Of a DNA stretch of 30,745 nucleotides, positions 14,718 to 23,065 are shown piece after piece. The notes under the pieces are model-generated. The model was given only the letters and a program-made list of their open reading frames with translations. It ran no database searches and was not told where the DNA came from. Within the stretch, counting starts at the first letter, position 1; the number at the start of each line of letters is the position of its first letter. The position numbers were made by a program, and so were the translations under genes. The DNA comes from UBA1738 sp045655325 (GTDB lineage Bacteria > Bacillota > Clostridia > UBA1381), in NCBI GenBank assembly GCA_045655325.1, contig JAZOOY010000049.1, positions 1 through 30,745 on the forward strand, written 5' to 3'.

Positions 14718-16790
14718 ATGAACAGTTATAAAATGGAAAACATAAGAAACGTTGCGGTTATGGGCCACGGAAAATGTGGTAAGAGTTCAATTATCGAAGC
14801 AATGTTATTTAATAGCGGTGCTATTAACAGAATTGGTAAAAATGCAGATGGCACATTGACATCTGATTTTGATATAGAAGAGACAAAAAGACAAATGTCA
14901 ATTTCTACATCGGTTGCTCCTATTGAGTGGAAAGATAACAAGCTCAATATGCTGGATACACCGGGTTACTTTGACTTTGTCGGCGAGGTGAAAGAGGGCA
15001 TAAGAGCGGCTGACTCTGCACTTATTGTCCTATCAGGAAGGAGCGGTGTTTCCGTTGGTACAGAACAAACTTTTAAGTTTGCAAAGCAAAAGGGCGTTCC
15101 TACCGTCTTCTTTGTAAACAAAATTGACGATTCAAGAGGTAACTATGAAAGAACTCTTGAAGAAATGAAAGAAAAATTCGGCAAAGCGATTACACCTTTC
15201 GTATATCCAATCAGAGAAGGCGAAGAATTTAAAGGCTTCGTTGATATCGTGGATATGACAGCACGTCGTTATGAGGGTGAATATAGAATAGAAATCCCTG
15301 TTCCGGAAGGAATGGCAGAAACTATTGCACCACTTCGCGATATGATTATGGAAGCTATCGCAGAAACTGACGATGCTTTGATGAACAAATATTTTAACGG
15401 CGAAGAATTTACTTTTGATGAAATTAAACAGGCGATAAGAAAAGGTGTTAAGGACGGAAGTATTTACCCTGTATACTGTGGATCAGGTATGAACAACATT
15501 GGTATTCGTAGTTTGATGGACGGTATCGCAAAATATCTTCCTGCTCCAAACGAAATTACAGAAGTTGCATACGATGCTAAAACCGGTGAACCACTGGAAG
15601 TTGTTCAGGAAGTTACAGATACTACTTCTGCAATCGTATTTAAGACAGTTGCCGATCCATATGAAGGAAAGATGTCTTTCTTCCGTGTATATTCAGGAAG
15701 CGTAAAGGCAGATAGCGTTCTATATAACGCAAATAAGGCTACAAAGGAAAGAATTGGTAAGATTTACTTCCTTTGCGGTAAAAATCAGATTGAAACAAAG
15801 GTTGTTGAAGCTGGCGACATCGGTGTTGTTACAAAGCTTGAAAACACAAGCACAGGCGATACACTTTGTGAAGAACACAAGAACATAATCCTTACAGGTA
15901 TTGAATTCCCTGCACCAACACTTTCAATGGCAGTTGAAGCTGTTAAGAAGGGTGACGAAGAAAAGATCGTTGCAGGATTCAATAAGCTTATGGAAGAAGA
16001 TTTAACCTTTAATATCTCAAGTAACCAGGAAACAAAAGAAACATTAATCAATGGTCAGGGTGAACAACACATTGATATTCTTGTAAATAAGCTAAAAGCT
16101 AAATACGGCGTTGACGTGAAACTTGTCGTACCTACAGTTCCTTACCGTGAAACAATCCGTTCAAAGGTTAAGGTAGAAGGTAAACATAAGAAGCAGTCAG
16201 GTGGCCACGGTCAGTACGGCCATGTATGGATTGAATTTGAACCAGGTGTGACTGAAGAAATGACTTTTGAAGAACAGGTATTCGGCGGAAGCGTTCCAAA
16301 GAACTACTTCCCGGCAGTTGAAAAGGGTCTTCGTGATGCATGCGCACACGGTGTATTGGCAGGATACCCTGTTGTTAACCTAAAGGCTACATTGCTTGAT
16401 GGTTCTTACCATCCGGTTGACTCATCAGAAATGGCATTTAAAACTGCAGCACAACTTGCATACCGTGATGGCTTGAAGCAGGCAAACCCTGTAATCTTGG
16501 AACCTATTGGCTACCTTAAGGTGTTCATCCCTGAAAGTATAATGGGAGATATTATCGGCGATATCAATAAGCGTCGTGGCCATATTATGGGTATGGGTGA
16601 AAGCGAAAGAGAGAACCTTAACCTTGTTGAAGCAGAAGTTCCAATGTCAGAAATGTTTAAATATTCAACTGACCTACGCTCAATGAGTCAGGGAAGAGGT
16701 AGCTTTGAGTTTGAATTTGTTCGTTACGATCCGGCTCCACAACAGGTGGCAGAAAAGGTTATTGCAGACGCTCAAAAGAACGACCAGTAG
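14718..16790 (+). CDS. EF-G paralogue (translation-factor GTPase, FusA2-like)
   Basis: A 690-residue protein with the EF-G domain order: GTPase domain, domain II (about 300-385), and domains III-V ending in a family-typical C-terminus. Compared with canonical EF-G, the P-loop reads GHGKCGKSS (16-24) instead of AHxDxGKT; G3 is DTPGYFDF and G4 NKIDD. The active-site-loop region has KKQSGGHGQYGHVWIEFEP. This is the EF-G-like subgroup found as a second copy in Clostridia and Actinobacteria, whose role is less defined than that of the translocase. The open frame reaches back to 14622, inside the ackA terminator; ATG 14718, seven bases after GGAGGG, is the real start. It is probably not the main fusA, which normally sits with rpsL-rpsG-tuf. 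Confidence 0.88.
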   Translation: MNSYKMENIRNVAVMGHGKCGKSSIIEAMLFNSGAINRIGKNADGTLTSDFDIEETKRQMSISTSVAPIEWKDNKLNMLDTPGYFDFVGEVKEGIRAADSALIVLSGRSGVSVGTEQTFKFAKQKGVPTVFFVNKIDDSRGNYERTLEEMKEKFGKAITPFVYPIREGEEFKGFVDIVDMTARRYEGEYRIEIPVPEGMAETIAPLRDMIMEAIAETDDALMNKYFNGEEFTFDEIKQAIRKGVKDGSIYPVYCGSGMNNIGIRSLMDGIAKYLPAPNEITEVAYDAKTGEPLEVVQEVTDTTSAIVFKTVADPYEGKMSFFRVYSGSVKADSVLYNANKATKERIGKIYFLCGKNQIETKVVEAGDIGVVTKLENTSTGDTLCEEHKNIILTGIEFPAPTLSMAVEAVKKGDEEKIVAGFNKLMEEDLTFNISSNQETKETLINGQGEQHIDILVNKLKAKYGVDVKLVVPTVPYRETIRSKVKVEGKHKKQSGGHGQYGHVWIEFEPGVTEEMTFEEQVFGGSVPKNYFPAVEKGLRDACAHGVLAGYPVVNLKATLLDGSYHPVDSSEMAFKTAAQLAYRDGLKQANPVILEPIGYLKVFIPESIMGDIIGDINKRRGHIMGMGESERENLNLVEAEVPMSEMFKYSTDLRSMSQGRGSFEFEFVRYDPAPQQVAEKVIADAQKNDQ

Positions 16791-16919
16791 TTATGATTGT
16801 GCATTGTGACTAAAATATTTTTAGATTTTTGTTGAATTAAAGACTTAAAATCTTGAGTTTTATATGTTACAATGTATTGTAGGTTAAAAAATAACTATTG
16901 GAAGAGAGGAATTTAAAAA
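16791..16919. other. Intergenic region before the sugar ATPase
   Basis: No gene and no clear terminator after the EF-G paralogue. A weak promoter is possible: TTAAAA (16845-16850), 17 bases, TACAAT (16868-16873). AGAGGA ahead of the ATG at 16920 is a ribosome site. Confidence 0.4.
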
Positions 16920-18032
16920 ATGGCAGATTTGCAACTAAAACATATCTATAAGAAATATCCTGGCGGCGTTACAGCAGTTACAGATTTCTGTCTTGATATT
17001 GATGATAAGGAATTTATCGTTCTTGTAGGACCTTCAGGTTGTGGTAAATCAACAACACTTCGTATGATTGCCGGTCTTTAAGAAATTTCAGAAGGTGAAC
17101 TTTACATTGGTGGAAAGCTTGTAAACGATGTTGCTCCAAAGGATAGAGACATTGCGATGGTTTTCCAGAACTATGCTTTGTATCCACATATGTCAGTATT
17201 TGACAATATGGCTTTTGGTCTTAAGCTAAGAAAGACTCCAAAGGATGAAATCAGCAAGAGAGTACACGAAGCAGCTAAAATTCTTGACATTGAACACTTA
17301 CTAGAAAGAAAGCCAAAGGCTCTTTCTGGTGGTCAGAGACAGCGTGTTGCTTTGGGTCGTGCTATCGTTAGAAATCCAAAGGTATTCCTAATGGACGAAC
17401 CTCTATCAAACCTTGACGCTAAGCTAAGAGTTGCGATGAGAACAGAAATTAACAAGCTACACAAGAAGCTTGAAACAACATTCATCTACGTAACTCATGA
17501 CCAGACAGAAGCTATGACAATGGGTTCAAGAATCATTGTTATGAAGGATGGTTTTGTACAGCAGGTTGATACTCCAGCAAACCTTTACAATAAGCCATGC
17601 AACATGTTCGTTGGTGGATTCATTGGAAGCCCTCAGATGAACTTTGTTGATGCTGTTCTTTCAAAGAATGCAGAAGGCGTATTCCTTGAATTTGAAGGAC
17701 AGACAATCAAACTTCCAGAAGGCAAGGCTTCAAATCCAGCTCTTGACAATTACATTGGCAAGACTGTTGTACTTGGTATCAGACCTGAAGACATCTACGA
17801 TGACGAAGCTTTCATCGCTGCAAAGCCAGAAGCTACTATCGAAACATATGTTGATGTAACAGAAATGATGGGTGCTGAATATTACTTGTACTTAACTGTT
17901 ACAGATAAGAGATTTACTGCAAGAGTAAACCCAAGAACTACAGCTAAGATGGGTGACACAATCAAGGTTGCATTTGATACAAACAAGATTCACCTATTCG
18001 ATAAGGAAACAGAACTTACAATCATCAACTGA
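16920..18032 (+). pseudogene. MsmX/UgpC-type sugar ABC-transporter ATPase, interrupted by TAA at codon 54
   Basis: The complete reading frame (370 codons) encodes a CUT1-type sugar-import ATPase. The first 53 codons hold the Walker A GPSGCGKST (37-45). Codon 54, which should be Glu in the conserved stretch IAGL-E-EISEGEL, reads TAA (17079-17081). After it the same frame continues with FQNYALYPHM (Q-loop), LSGGQRQRVALGRAIVRNP (signature), FLMDEPLSNLD (Walker B), the switch His in THDQTEAMTMG, and a C-terminal TOBE/MalK-like domain ending at 18032. A protein starting at ATG 17157 would lack Walker A and could not bind ATP. No permease or binding-protein genes adjoin it, so it is the orphan kind of ATPase that energises several sugar importers. 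One base change (G to T) explains the stop; sequence error is the main alternative. Confidence 0.9.
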
Positions 18033-18040
18033 TTGTGATA

Positions 18041-18071
18041 AAGAGAACCGCATAAACGGTTCTCTTTTTTG
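18041..18071 (+). terminator. Terminator after the sugar ATPase
   Basis: Perfect 10-bp stem AAGAGAACCG-CATAAA-CGGTTCTCTT (18041-18066), followed by TTTTG. Confidence 0.92.
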
Positions 18072-18079
18072 TTTTCTTA

Positions 18080-18108
18080 TTTACAAAATTGGTAAATAAT
18101 GGTATACT
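18080..18108 (+). promoter_or_regulatory. Promoter of radC
   Basis: -35 TTTACA (18080-18085), 17 bases, -10 TATACT (18103-18108). Confidence 0.7.
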
Positions 18109-18142
18109 GTTAAAAAATGTTAAGAAAAAAGGAGGGATGTAA

Positions 18143-18868
18143 GTGCCAGATAAAGAAAAGGACGCTTTGCGTAAAGATATACATAAAGACCATAGACAAA
18201 GACTAAGAGAGAAGTTTATACATGCCATCAAAGAAGGCGAAGTTGATGATATGCTTCAGGATCACGAGCTTTTAGAGCTTTTACTTTTTACGGCAATCCC
18301 TCGAAAGAATACTAACGATATTGCACATTTTCTTATGGATGAGTTCGGGAGTATAAGTGGTGTAATTGATGCGGACAAAGAACAACTTGAAAAGATTCAC
18401 GGTATGGGCGAAAATGCAGCGGTTGTAATAAAGCTTATTTCAACCCTTGCGAAAAGATATATCAATGATGTAAATGACATTAAAAATACAAGACTGACGC
18501 CACTCAACATAAATTCTTATATAAAGAACTTGTTTTATGGTCACACAGATGAAATTGCATACCTTTTATTCCTAGACAAGGACTGTGTTGTGAAGAAAAT
18601 CAAGAGATTAAAAAGCGGAACAGTAAATGCGACGCCAATTTATCCAAGAGAGGTAGTAAAATTGGTTGTAAACGAGCGATATCCTTATGTTATTCTTGCT
18701 CATAATCATCCAAATTCAAGTTCAATGCCGTCGTCTGCAGATATGGAGATGACAAAGATAATAGATAAGGCACTCAGCTTTGTGGAAGTACGCCTTGTTG
18801 ATCACGTAATTGTTGCAAAGGATAAGGTCACAAGCCTTGCTAGAAATTTCAACTTTTTTAAAGACTAA
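18143..18868 (+). CDS. radC: RadC family protein (JAB/MPN domain)
   Basis: RadC-type proteins carry an N-terminal helix-hairpin-helix unit and a C-terminal MPN/JAMM metalloprotease-like domain; the role is unsettled despite the DNA-repair name. Here HELLELLLF and the hairpin EQLEKIHGMGENAAVVIKLI (residues 80-99) form the first part. The JAMM residues are in AHNHPNSSSMPSSAD (His187, His189, Asp200). The usual HPSGDPTPS reads HPNSSSMPS, so the loop is divergent while the metal ligands remain. At 241 residues it is complete. GTG 18143 was chosen because GGAGGG lies 6 bases upstream. It has its own promoter and terminator. Confidence 0.92.
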   Translation: MPDKEKDALRKDIHKDHRQRLREKFIHAIKEGEVDDMLQDHELLELLLFTAIPRKNTNDIAHFLMDEFGSISGVIDADKEQLEKIHGMGENAAVVIKLISTLAKRYINDVNDIKNTRLTPLNINSYIKNLFYGHTDEIAYLLFLDKDCVVKKIKRLKSGTVNATPIYPREVVKLVVNERYPYVILAHNHPNSSSMPSSADMEMTKIIDKALSFVEVRLVDHVIVAKDKVTSLARNFNFFKD

Positions 18869-18872
18869 AAAG

Positions 18873-18896
18873 CACCACTTTATGTGGTGTTTTTTT
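18873..18896 (+). terminator. Terminator after radC
   Basis: Stem CACCAC-TTTAT-GTGGTG (18873-18889) followed by seven T. Confidence 0.88.
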
Positions 18897-19205
18897 GTAT
18901 GGCTGAATTACAACATTTTTGAGGTTTAATAACACTTTTTTTGTTAAATATTTACATAGAAAATCATATGGCAAAAATAGGCAAAATACCTTGTATAATA
19001 TTGTTGATTTATTTGTAAAAATCCATTGACAATTTGCATTAAAAATGTTAAAATTTTATGTATGATACCTGTACTTTATCTACACCTGCTAAAATGAGCA
19101 GATGTACCTTTAATTAAAGAATAGGTGCATTAAAAAAAGTTGAGTTAGGCTGATATATTTAAATAGGTTTAACCAACAAAAAACATTATAAAGGAGGACC
19201 AAAAA
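18897..19205 (+). promoter_or_regulatory. Promoter and long leader of the cohesin/SLH gene
   Basis: About 300 bases without a gene. A strong promoter is present: -35 TTGACA (19026-19031), 17 bases, -10 TAAAAT (19049-19054). The transcript would have a leader of roughly 145 bases containing an 8-of-9-bp hairpin, ACACCTGCT (19082-19090) with AGCAGATGT (19097-19105). I recognise no riboswitch class. The AAGGAGG ribosome site lies just ahead of the ATG at 19206. Confidence 0.65.
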
Positions 19206-20822
19206 ATGAAAATTTTGGCAAAAAAAGCGCTATCATTACTTTGCGTGTTTGCTGTGCTTTTTTCAATGGTAATACCAGTATATGCTGCTGACGTAACAAC
19301 AATTACTGCAGATACTGTAACTATTGATGCGGGCGAAGGAACAGCAACAGTGGAAGTTCCAATTAATGTTTCAGACAATACTGGAATACTTGGAATGACA
19401 TTGCAGGTTAAGTATGGTGAGGGTCTAACTCTAACCAACGTAGCTAAAGGTGATGCGCTAACATCATTAGCATTTACAAAGCCTGGTAATTTATCAGCAA
19501 ACCCAGTAAACATTGTTTGGGATGGCGAAGCAGATGCTGACACATCAAATGGATCTGTAGCAGTATTGTCATTTACAGTTCCAGTAGATGAAGCTAAGGA
19601 TTATGCAATCGAAATTACAACAAAGGGTGTATTCGATGATATGCTTGACCCTGTAGCAGTGGAAACTGTAAACGGTAAGATTTCAGTAGTTGGCTCAGAA
19701 CCTGAAATACCAGATGAACCTGTTGTAACAGGAACAACTATTTCTGTAGCTGACAAGACTGTTGATGCAGGCGAAGGAACAGAAACAATTGAAGTACCAG
19801 TAAGTGTAGCAGGAAATACTGGTATCCTTGGAATGACACTAGAAGTTAAGTACGGTGAAGGCCTAACTCTAACAGGAGTAGTTAAGGGTGATGCGCTATC
19901 ATCACTTGCATTCACAAAGCCAGGTAACCTATCAGCAAACCCAGTAAACATGGTTTGGGATGGAGAAGCTGATGCAGATACATCAAACGGTGTTATTGCG
20001 ACATTGACATTCACAGTACCAAAGAATGCTGTAAAGGATTACGCAATCGAAATTACAACAAAGGGTGTATTCGATGATATGCTAGATCCTGTAGAAGTAA
20101 CAACTGCAAATGGTAAGATTTCAGTAGTTGGCTCAGAACCTGAAATACCAGACGAACCTGTTGTAACAGGAACAACTATTTCTGTAGCTGACAAGACTGT
20201 TGATGCAGGCGAAGGAACAGAAACAATTGAAGTACCAGTAAGTGTAGCAGGAAATACTGGTATCCTTGGAATGACACTAGAAGTTAAGTATGGTGAAGGC
20301 CTAACTCTAACAGGCGTGGTTAAGGGTGATGCGCTATCATCACTTGCATTCACAAAGCCAGGTAACCTATCTGCTAACCCAGTAAACATGGTTTGGGACG
20401 GCGAAGCTGATGCAGATACATCAAACGGTGTTATTGCAACATTGACATTCACAGTACCAAAGAATGCAGTTAAGGATTATGCAATCGAAATTACAACAAA
20501 GGGTGTATTCGATGATATGCTAGATCCTGTAGAAGTAACAACTGTAAACGGTAAGATTTCAGTAGTTGGTGATGTACCAGCTCCTCACGAACATGTTTGG
20601 GGTGAAGGTGTAGTAACAACACCAGCAACACATACAGCTGAAGGTGTAATGACATATACATGTGCTTGTGGCGAAACAAAGACAGAAGCAATCGCAAAGA
20701 CACCTGATCACGAATATGGTGAAGGCGTAGTAACAACACCAGCAACACATACAGCTGAAGGTAATGACATATACATGTGCTTGTGGCGAAACAAAGACAG
20801 AAGCAATTGCAAAGACACCTGA
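19206..20822 (+). CDS. Cohesin-type surface protein, N-terminal fragment of a frameshifted gene
   Basis: This fragment starts with a clear signal peptide (MKILAKKALSLLC to about VYAADV, cleavage near residue 28). It then holds three tandem modules of about 140 residues, at nt 19290-19692, 19735-20130 and 20173-20568. Each has the order EVPVSVAGNTGILGM, YGEGLTLTGVVKGDAL, NGVIATLTFTVP, YAIEIT and NGKISVVG, which matches the cohesin fold pattern (jelly-roll modules that bind dockerins). After these come Cys-rich repeats with motif TCACGETKTE. In the second of these, GGTGTAATG of the sister copies reads GGTAATG (20760-20766), a 2-base loss that shifts the frame to a stop at 20822. With two bases restored the gene is one frame of 1282 residues to 23052. 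Cohesin identity is by pattern, not by search. Confidence 0.8.
   Translation: MKILAKKALSLLCVFAVLFSMVIPVYAADVTTITADTVTIDAGEGTATVEVPINVSDNTGILGMTLQVKYGEGLTLTNVAKGDALTSLAFTKPGNLSANPVNIVWDGEADADTSNGSVAVLSFTVPVDEAKDYAIEITTKGVFDDMLDPVAVETVNGKISVVGSEPEIPDEPVVTGTTISVADKTVDAGEGTETIEVPVSVAGNTGILGMTLEVKYGEGLTLTGVVKGDALSSLAFTKPGNLSANPVNMVWDGEADADTSNGVIATLTFTVPKNAVKDYAIEITTKGVFDDMLDPVEVTTANGKISVVGSEPEIPDEPVVTGTTISVADKTVDAGEGTETIEVPVSVAGNTGILGMTLEVKYGEGLTLTGVVKGDALSSLAFTKPGNLSANPVNMVWDGEADADTSNGVIATLTFTVPKNAVKDYAIEITTKGVFDDMLDPVEVTTVNGKISVVGDVPAPHEHVWGEGVVTTPATHTAEGVMTYTCACGETKTEAIAKTPDHEYGEGVVTTPATHTAEGNDIYMCLWRNKDRSNCKDT
19692..20567 (+). repeat. 438-bp tandem repeat (cohesin-like modules 2 and 3 with linkers)
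   Basis: Unit 19692-20129 is repeated at 20130-20567 with only scattered synonymous differences (for example ggagta/ggcgtg and tacggt/tatggt). The period is exactly 438 bp (146 residues), from the linker GSEPEIPDEPVVTG through the module end. Confidence 0.9.
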
Positions 20823-21050
20823 TCATGAATATGGTGAAGGCGTAGTAACAACACCAGCAACACATACAGCTGAAGGTGTAATGACATATACATGTGCTTG
20901 TGGCGAAACAAAGACAGAAGCAATCGCAAAGACACCTGATCACGAATGGGATAATGGTGTAGTAACAACACCTGCAACAGAAACAACAGAAGGTGTAATG
21001 ACATATACATGTACTTGTGGTGAAACAAAGACAGAATCAATTCCAAAGAT
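20581..21050 (+). repeat. 117-bp Cys-rich repeats (four units, one 115 bp)
   Basis: Units of 39 residues, DHEYGEGVVTTPATHTAEG then VMTYTCACGETKTEAIAKTP. The second unit (from about 20704) is 115 bp because it lacks one GT of a GTGT. Related units recur at about 21505-21945 and 22075-22200. Confidence 0.88.
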
Positions 21051-23052
21051 TGAAGTAGAACCAGATGAGCCAGACGAACCAGTAGTAACAGGAACAACAA
21101 TTTCTGTAACTGACAAGACTGTTGATGCAGGCGAAGGAACAGAAACAATTGAAGTACCAGTAAGTGTGGCAGGAAATACAGGTATCCTTGGAATGACACT
21201 ACAGGTTAAGTATGCTGAAGGCCTAACTCTAACAGGAGTAGTTAAGGGTGATGCACTATCATCACTTGCATTCACAAAGCCAGGTAACTTATCAGCAAAC
21301 CCAGTAAATATGGTTTGGGACGGCGAAGCAGATGCAGATACATCAAATGGTGTTATCGCAGTACTAACATTCGAAGTACCAAAGGGTACAGCTAAGGATT
21401 ATACAATCGAGATCACAACAAAGGGTGTATTCAATGATATGCTAGATCCTGTAGAAGTAACAACTGTAAATGGTAAGATTACAGTTGTTGGAGACGAACC
21501 TGAAGTACCTCACGAACACGCTTGGGGTGAAGGCGTAGTAACAACACCAGCAACACATACAACTGAAGGTGTAATGACATATACATGTGATTGTGGTGAA
21601 ACAAAGACAGAAGTAATTGAAAAGACTCCTGATCATGAATATGGTGAAGGCGTAGTAACAACACCAGCAACTCACACAGCTGAAGGTGTAATGACATATA
21701 CATGTACTTGTGGCGAAACAAAGACAGAAGTGATTGAAAAGACTCCTGATCACGAATATGGTGAATGGGAAGTTGATGGAGACAACCATAAGAAGACATG
21801 TATCTGTGGTGATGTAGTAACAGAAGCACACGCTTGGGATGAAGGCGTTGTAACTAAGGAAGCTACTGCTACAGAAGATGGTATTAAGACATACACATGT
21901 ACAGTTTGTGGACATACAAAGACAGAAGTAATCCCTGCAACAGGCTCAGGTGAACCAACACCTGGTGACCCAACAACAGGCGATCCAACAACAGGCGATC
22001 CAACAACAGGTGATCCAACAACTGGTGATCCAACAACTGGTGATCCAACAACTGGTGATCCAACAGTTGATCCTTGCGAACACGTATGGGATAACGGTGT
22101 AGTAACAGTAGCTCCTACATATACAACTGAAGGTGTTAAGACATATACATGTACATTGTGTTCTGAAACAAAGACAGAAGTTATTCCTAAGAAGGAAAGA
22201 CCAACAACAGGCGGTGGCGGCGGTCCTGTAGTTAATAAGTACACTGTTAAGTTCGATACTAACGGTGGTAGCACAATCAAGTCAGTTACTGTTGAAAAGG
22301 ATGAAACTGTAAGTGAACCTGCAGATCCTACTAAGGAAGGCTTCAAGTTCGAAGGTTGGTACACAGATAAGGCATTTACAAAGGCCTATGACTTCGCAAC
22401 AAAGGTAACTAAGAATATTACACTTTACGCTAAGTGGACAGAAGTTCCAACAGGCGATGACCCAACAGACGATGACCCAACAAGCGAAGAACCAACAACA
22501 GGAACAACATTCGTTGACGTTAAGCCAGCAGACTGGTTCTATGCATCAGTTGAATTTGCTGCAGAGAAGAAGCTGATGGCTGGCGTATCTGCAACAGAAT
22601 TTGCTCCAAACGTTACTCTAACAAGAGCAATGCTTGTAACAGTTCTTTACCGTCTAGAAGGCGAACCTGCAACAAACAGAAGCATTCCATTTGCTGACGT
22701 TGATATGGGCGCTTACTATGGTAATGCAGTTTCATGGGCAAAACAGAACGGTATTGTTAGCGGTATATCAGAAAACGAATTTGCTCCTGATATGAACATC
22801 ACTCGTGAGCAGATCGCAGCAATCATGCACAGATATGCTGAATTCAAGGGATATGATGTAAGTGCAAGTGCAGAACTTGGATCATATACAGATGCTTCAA
22901 CTGTATCTGATTGGGCAGTAGAAGACATGAAGTATGCAGTAGGCTGTGGCTTGATGGTAGGTAAGACAGCAACAACTGTTAACCCACTTGACAACACAAC
23001 AAGAGCAGAAATGGCTGCAATCATTCATAGATTCTTTGAACTAAACAAATAA
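20764..23052 (+). CDS. Cohesin/SLH surface protein, C-terminal fragment of the same frameshifted gene
   Basis: This is the continuation of the gene beginning at 19206. In order it holds Cys-rich repeats with TYTCxCGETKTE; a fourth cohesin-like module (nt about 21091-21492); more Cys-rich repeats; a TTGDP spacer (seven 15-bp units); another Cys-rich unit; a Gly-rich hinge; and a Listeria-Bacteroides-type repeat (VKFDTNGGS to LYAKWTE, nt 22237-22443). Three SLH domains end it (TFVDVKPADWFYASVEF; FADVDMGAYYGNAVSWA; YTDASTVSDWAVEDMKYA, with TRAM/TREQ/TRAE motifs). SLH domains attach proteins to pyruvylated wall polymers, so the complete protein would be secreted and wall-anchored. The ATG at 20764 is an internal in-frame codon of the repeat, not a believable start: no signal peptide follows it. 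SLH identity is firm; the anchoring-scaffoldin role is inferred. Confidence 0.85.
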   Translation: MTYTCACGETKTEAIAKTPDHEYGEGVVTTPATHTAEGVMTYTCACGETKTEAIAKTPDHEWDNGVVTTPATETTEGVMTYTCTCGETKTESIPKIEVEPDEPDEPVVTGTTISVTDKTVDAGEGTETIEVPVSVAGNTGILGMTLQVKYAEGLTLTGVVKGDALSSLAFTKPGNLSANPVNMVWDGEADADTSNGVIAVLTFEVPKGTAKDYTIEITTKGVFNDMLDPVEVTTVNGKITVVGDEPEVPHEHAWGEGVVTTPATHTTEGVMTYTCDCGETKTEVIEKTPDHEYGEGVVTTPATHTAEGVMTYTCTCGETKTEVIEKTPDHEYGEWEVDGDNHKKTCICGDVVTEAHAWDEGVVTKEATATEDGIKTYTCTVCGHTKTEVIPATGSGEPTPGDPTTGDPTTGDPTTGDPTTGDPTTGDPTTGDPTVDPCEHVWDNGVVTVAPTYTTEGVKTYTCTLCSETKTEVIPKKERPTTGGGGGPVVNKYTVKFDTNGGSTIKSVTVEKDETVSEPADPTKEGFKFEGWYTDKAFTKAYDFATKVTKNITLYAKWTEVPTGDDPTDDDPTSEEPTTGTTFVDVKPADWFYASVEFAAEKKLMAGVSATEFAPNVTLTRAMLVTVLYRLEGEPATNRSIPFADVDMGAYYGNAVSWAKQNGIVSGISENEFAPDMNITREQIAAIMHRYAEFKGYDVSASAELGSYTDASTVSDWAVEDMKYAVGCGLMVGKTATTVNPLDNTTRAEMAAIIHRFFELNK
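21964..22065 (+). repeat. 15-bp tandem repeat encoding GDPTT
   Basis: Seven units of ggYgaYccaacaacW (the last partial), coding a Thr/Pro-rich spacer. A typical site for copy-number change by slippage, always in frame. Confidence 0.9.
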
Positions 23053-23065
23053 TCAGCCTAAATTA

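Noticed and set aside
17079..17081. Stop codon recoding in the sugar ATPase
   Set aside because: TAA is not used for selenocysteine or pyrrolysine, and the expected residue is an ordinary Glu; a mutation or sequence error is far likelier.
19061..19205. Cyclic-di-GMP or other known riboswitch before the cohesin/SLH gene
   Set aside because: None of the conserved core sequences I know is present; only a simple hairpin is seen.
20755..20770. Programmed ribosomal frameshift at the split
   Set aside because: No slippery heptamer or downstream structure is visible, and sister repeats differ by exactly the missing GT, so a deletion is simpler.
20764..20822. The ATG at 20764 as the start of an independent gene
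   Set aside because: It is an internal codon of a 117-bp repeat, has no signal peptide behind it although the product is clearly extracellular, and the upstream frame joins it exactly when two bases are restored.
21964..22065. CRISPR-like array
   Set aside because: The 15-bp units are directly adjacent without spacers and encode GDPTT in frame; the 117-bp and 438-bp repeats are also protein repeats.
19601..22364. Several long minus-strand open frames across the cohesin/Cys-rich repeats
   Set aside because: They repeat with the same 438-bp and 117-bp periods as the plus-strand gene, have odd Cys/Leu/His-rich or Ser/Pro-rich composition and no ribosome sites; they mirror the repeats.
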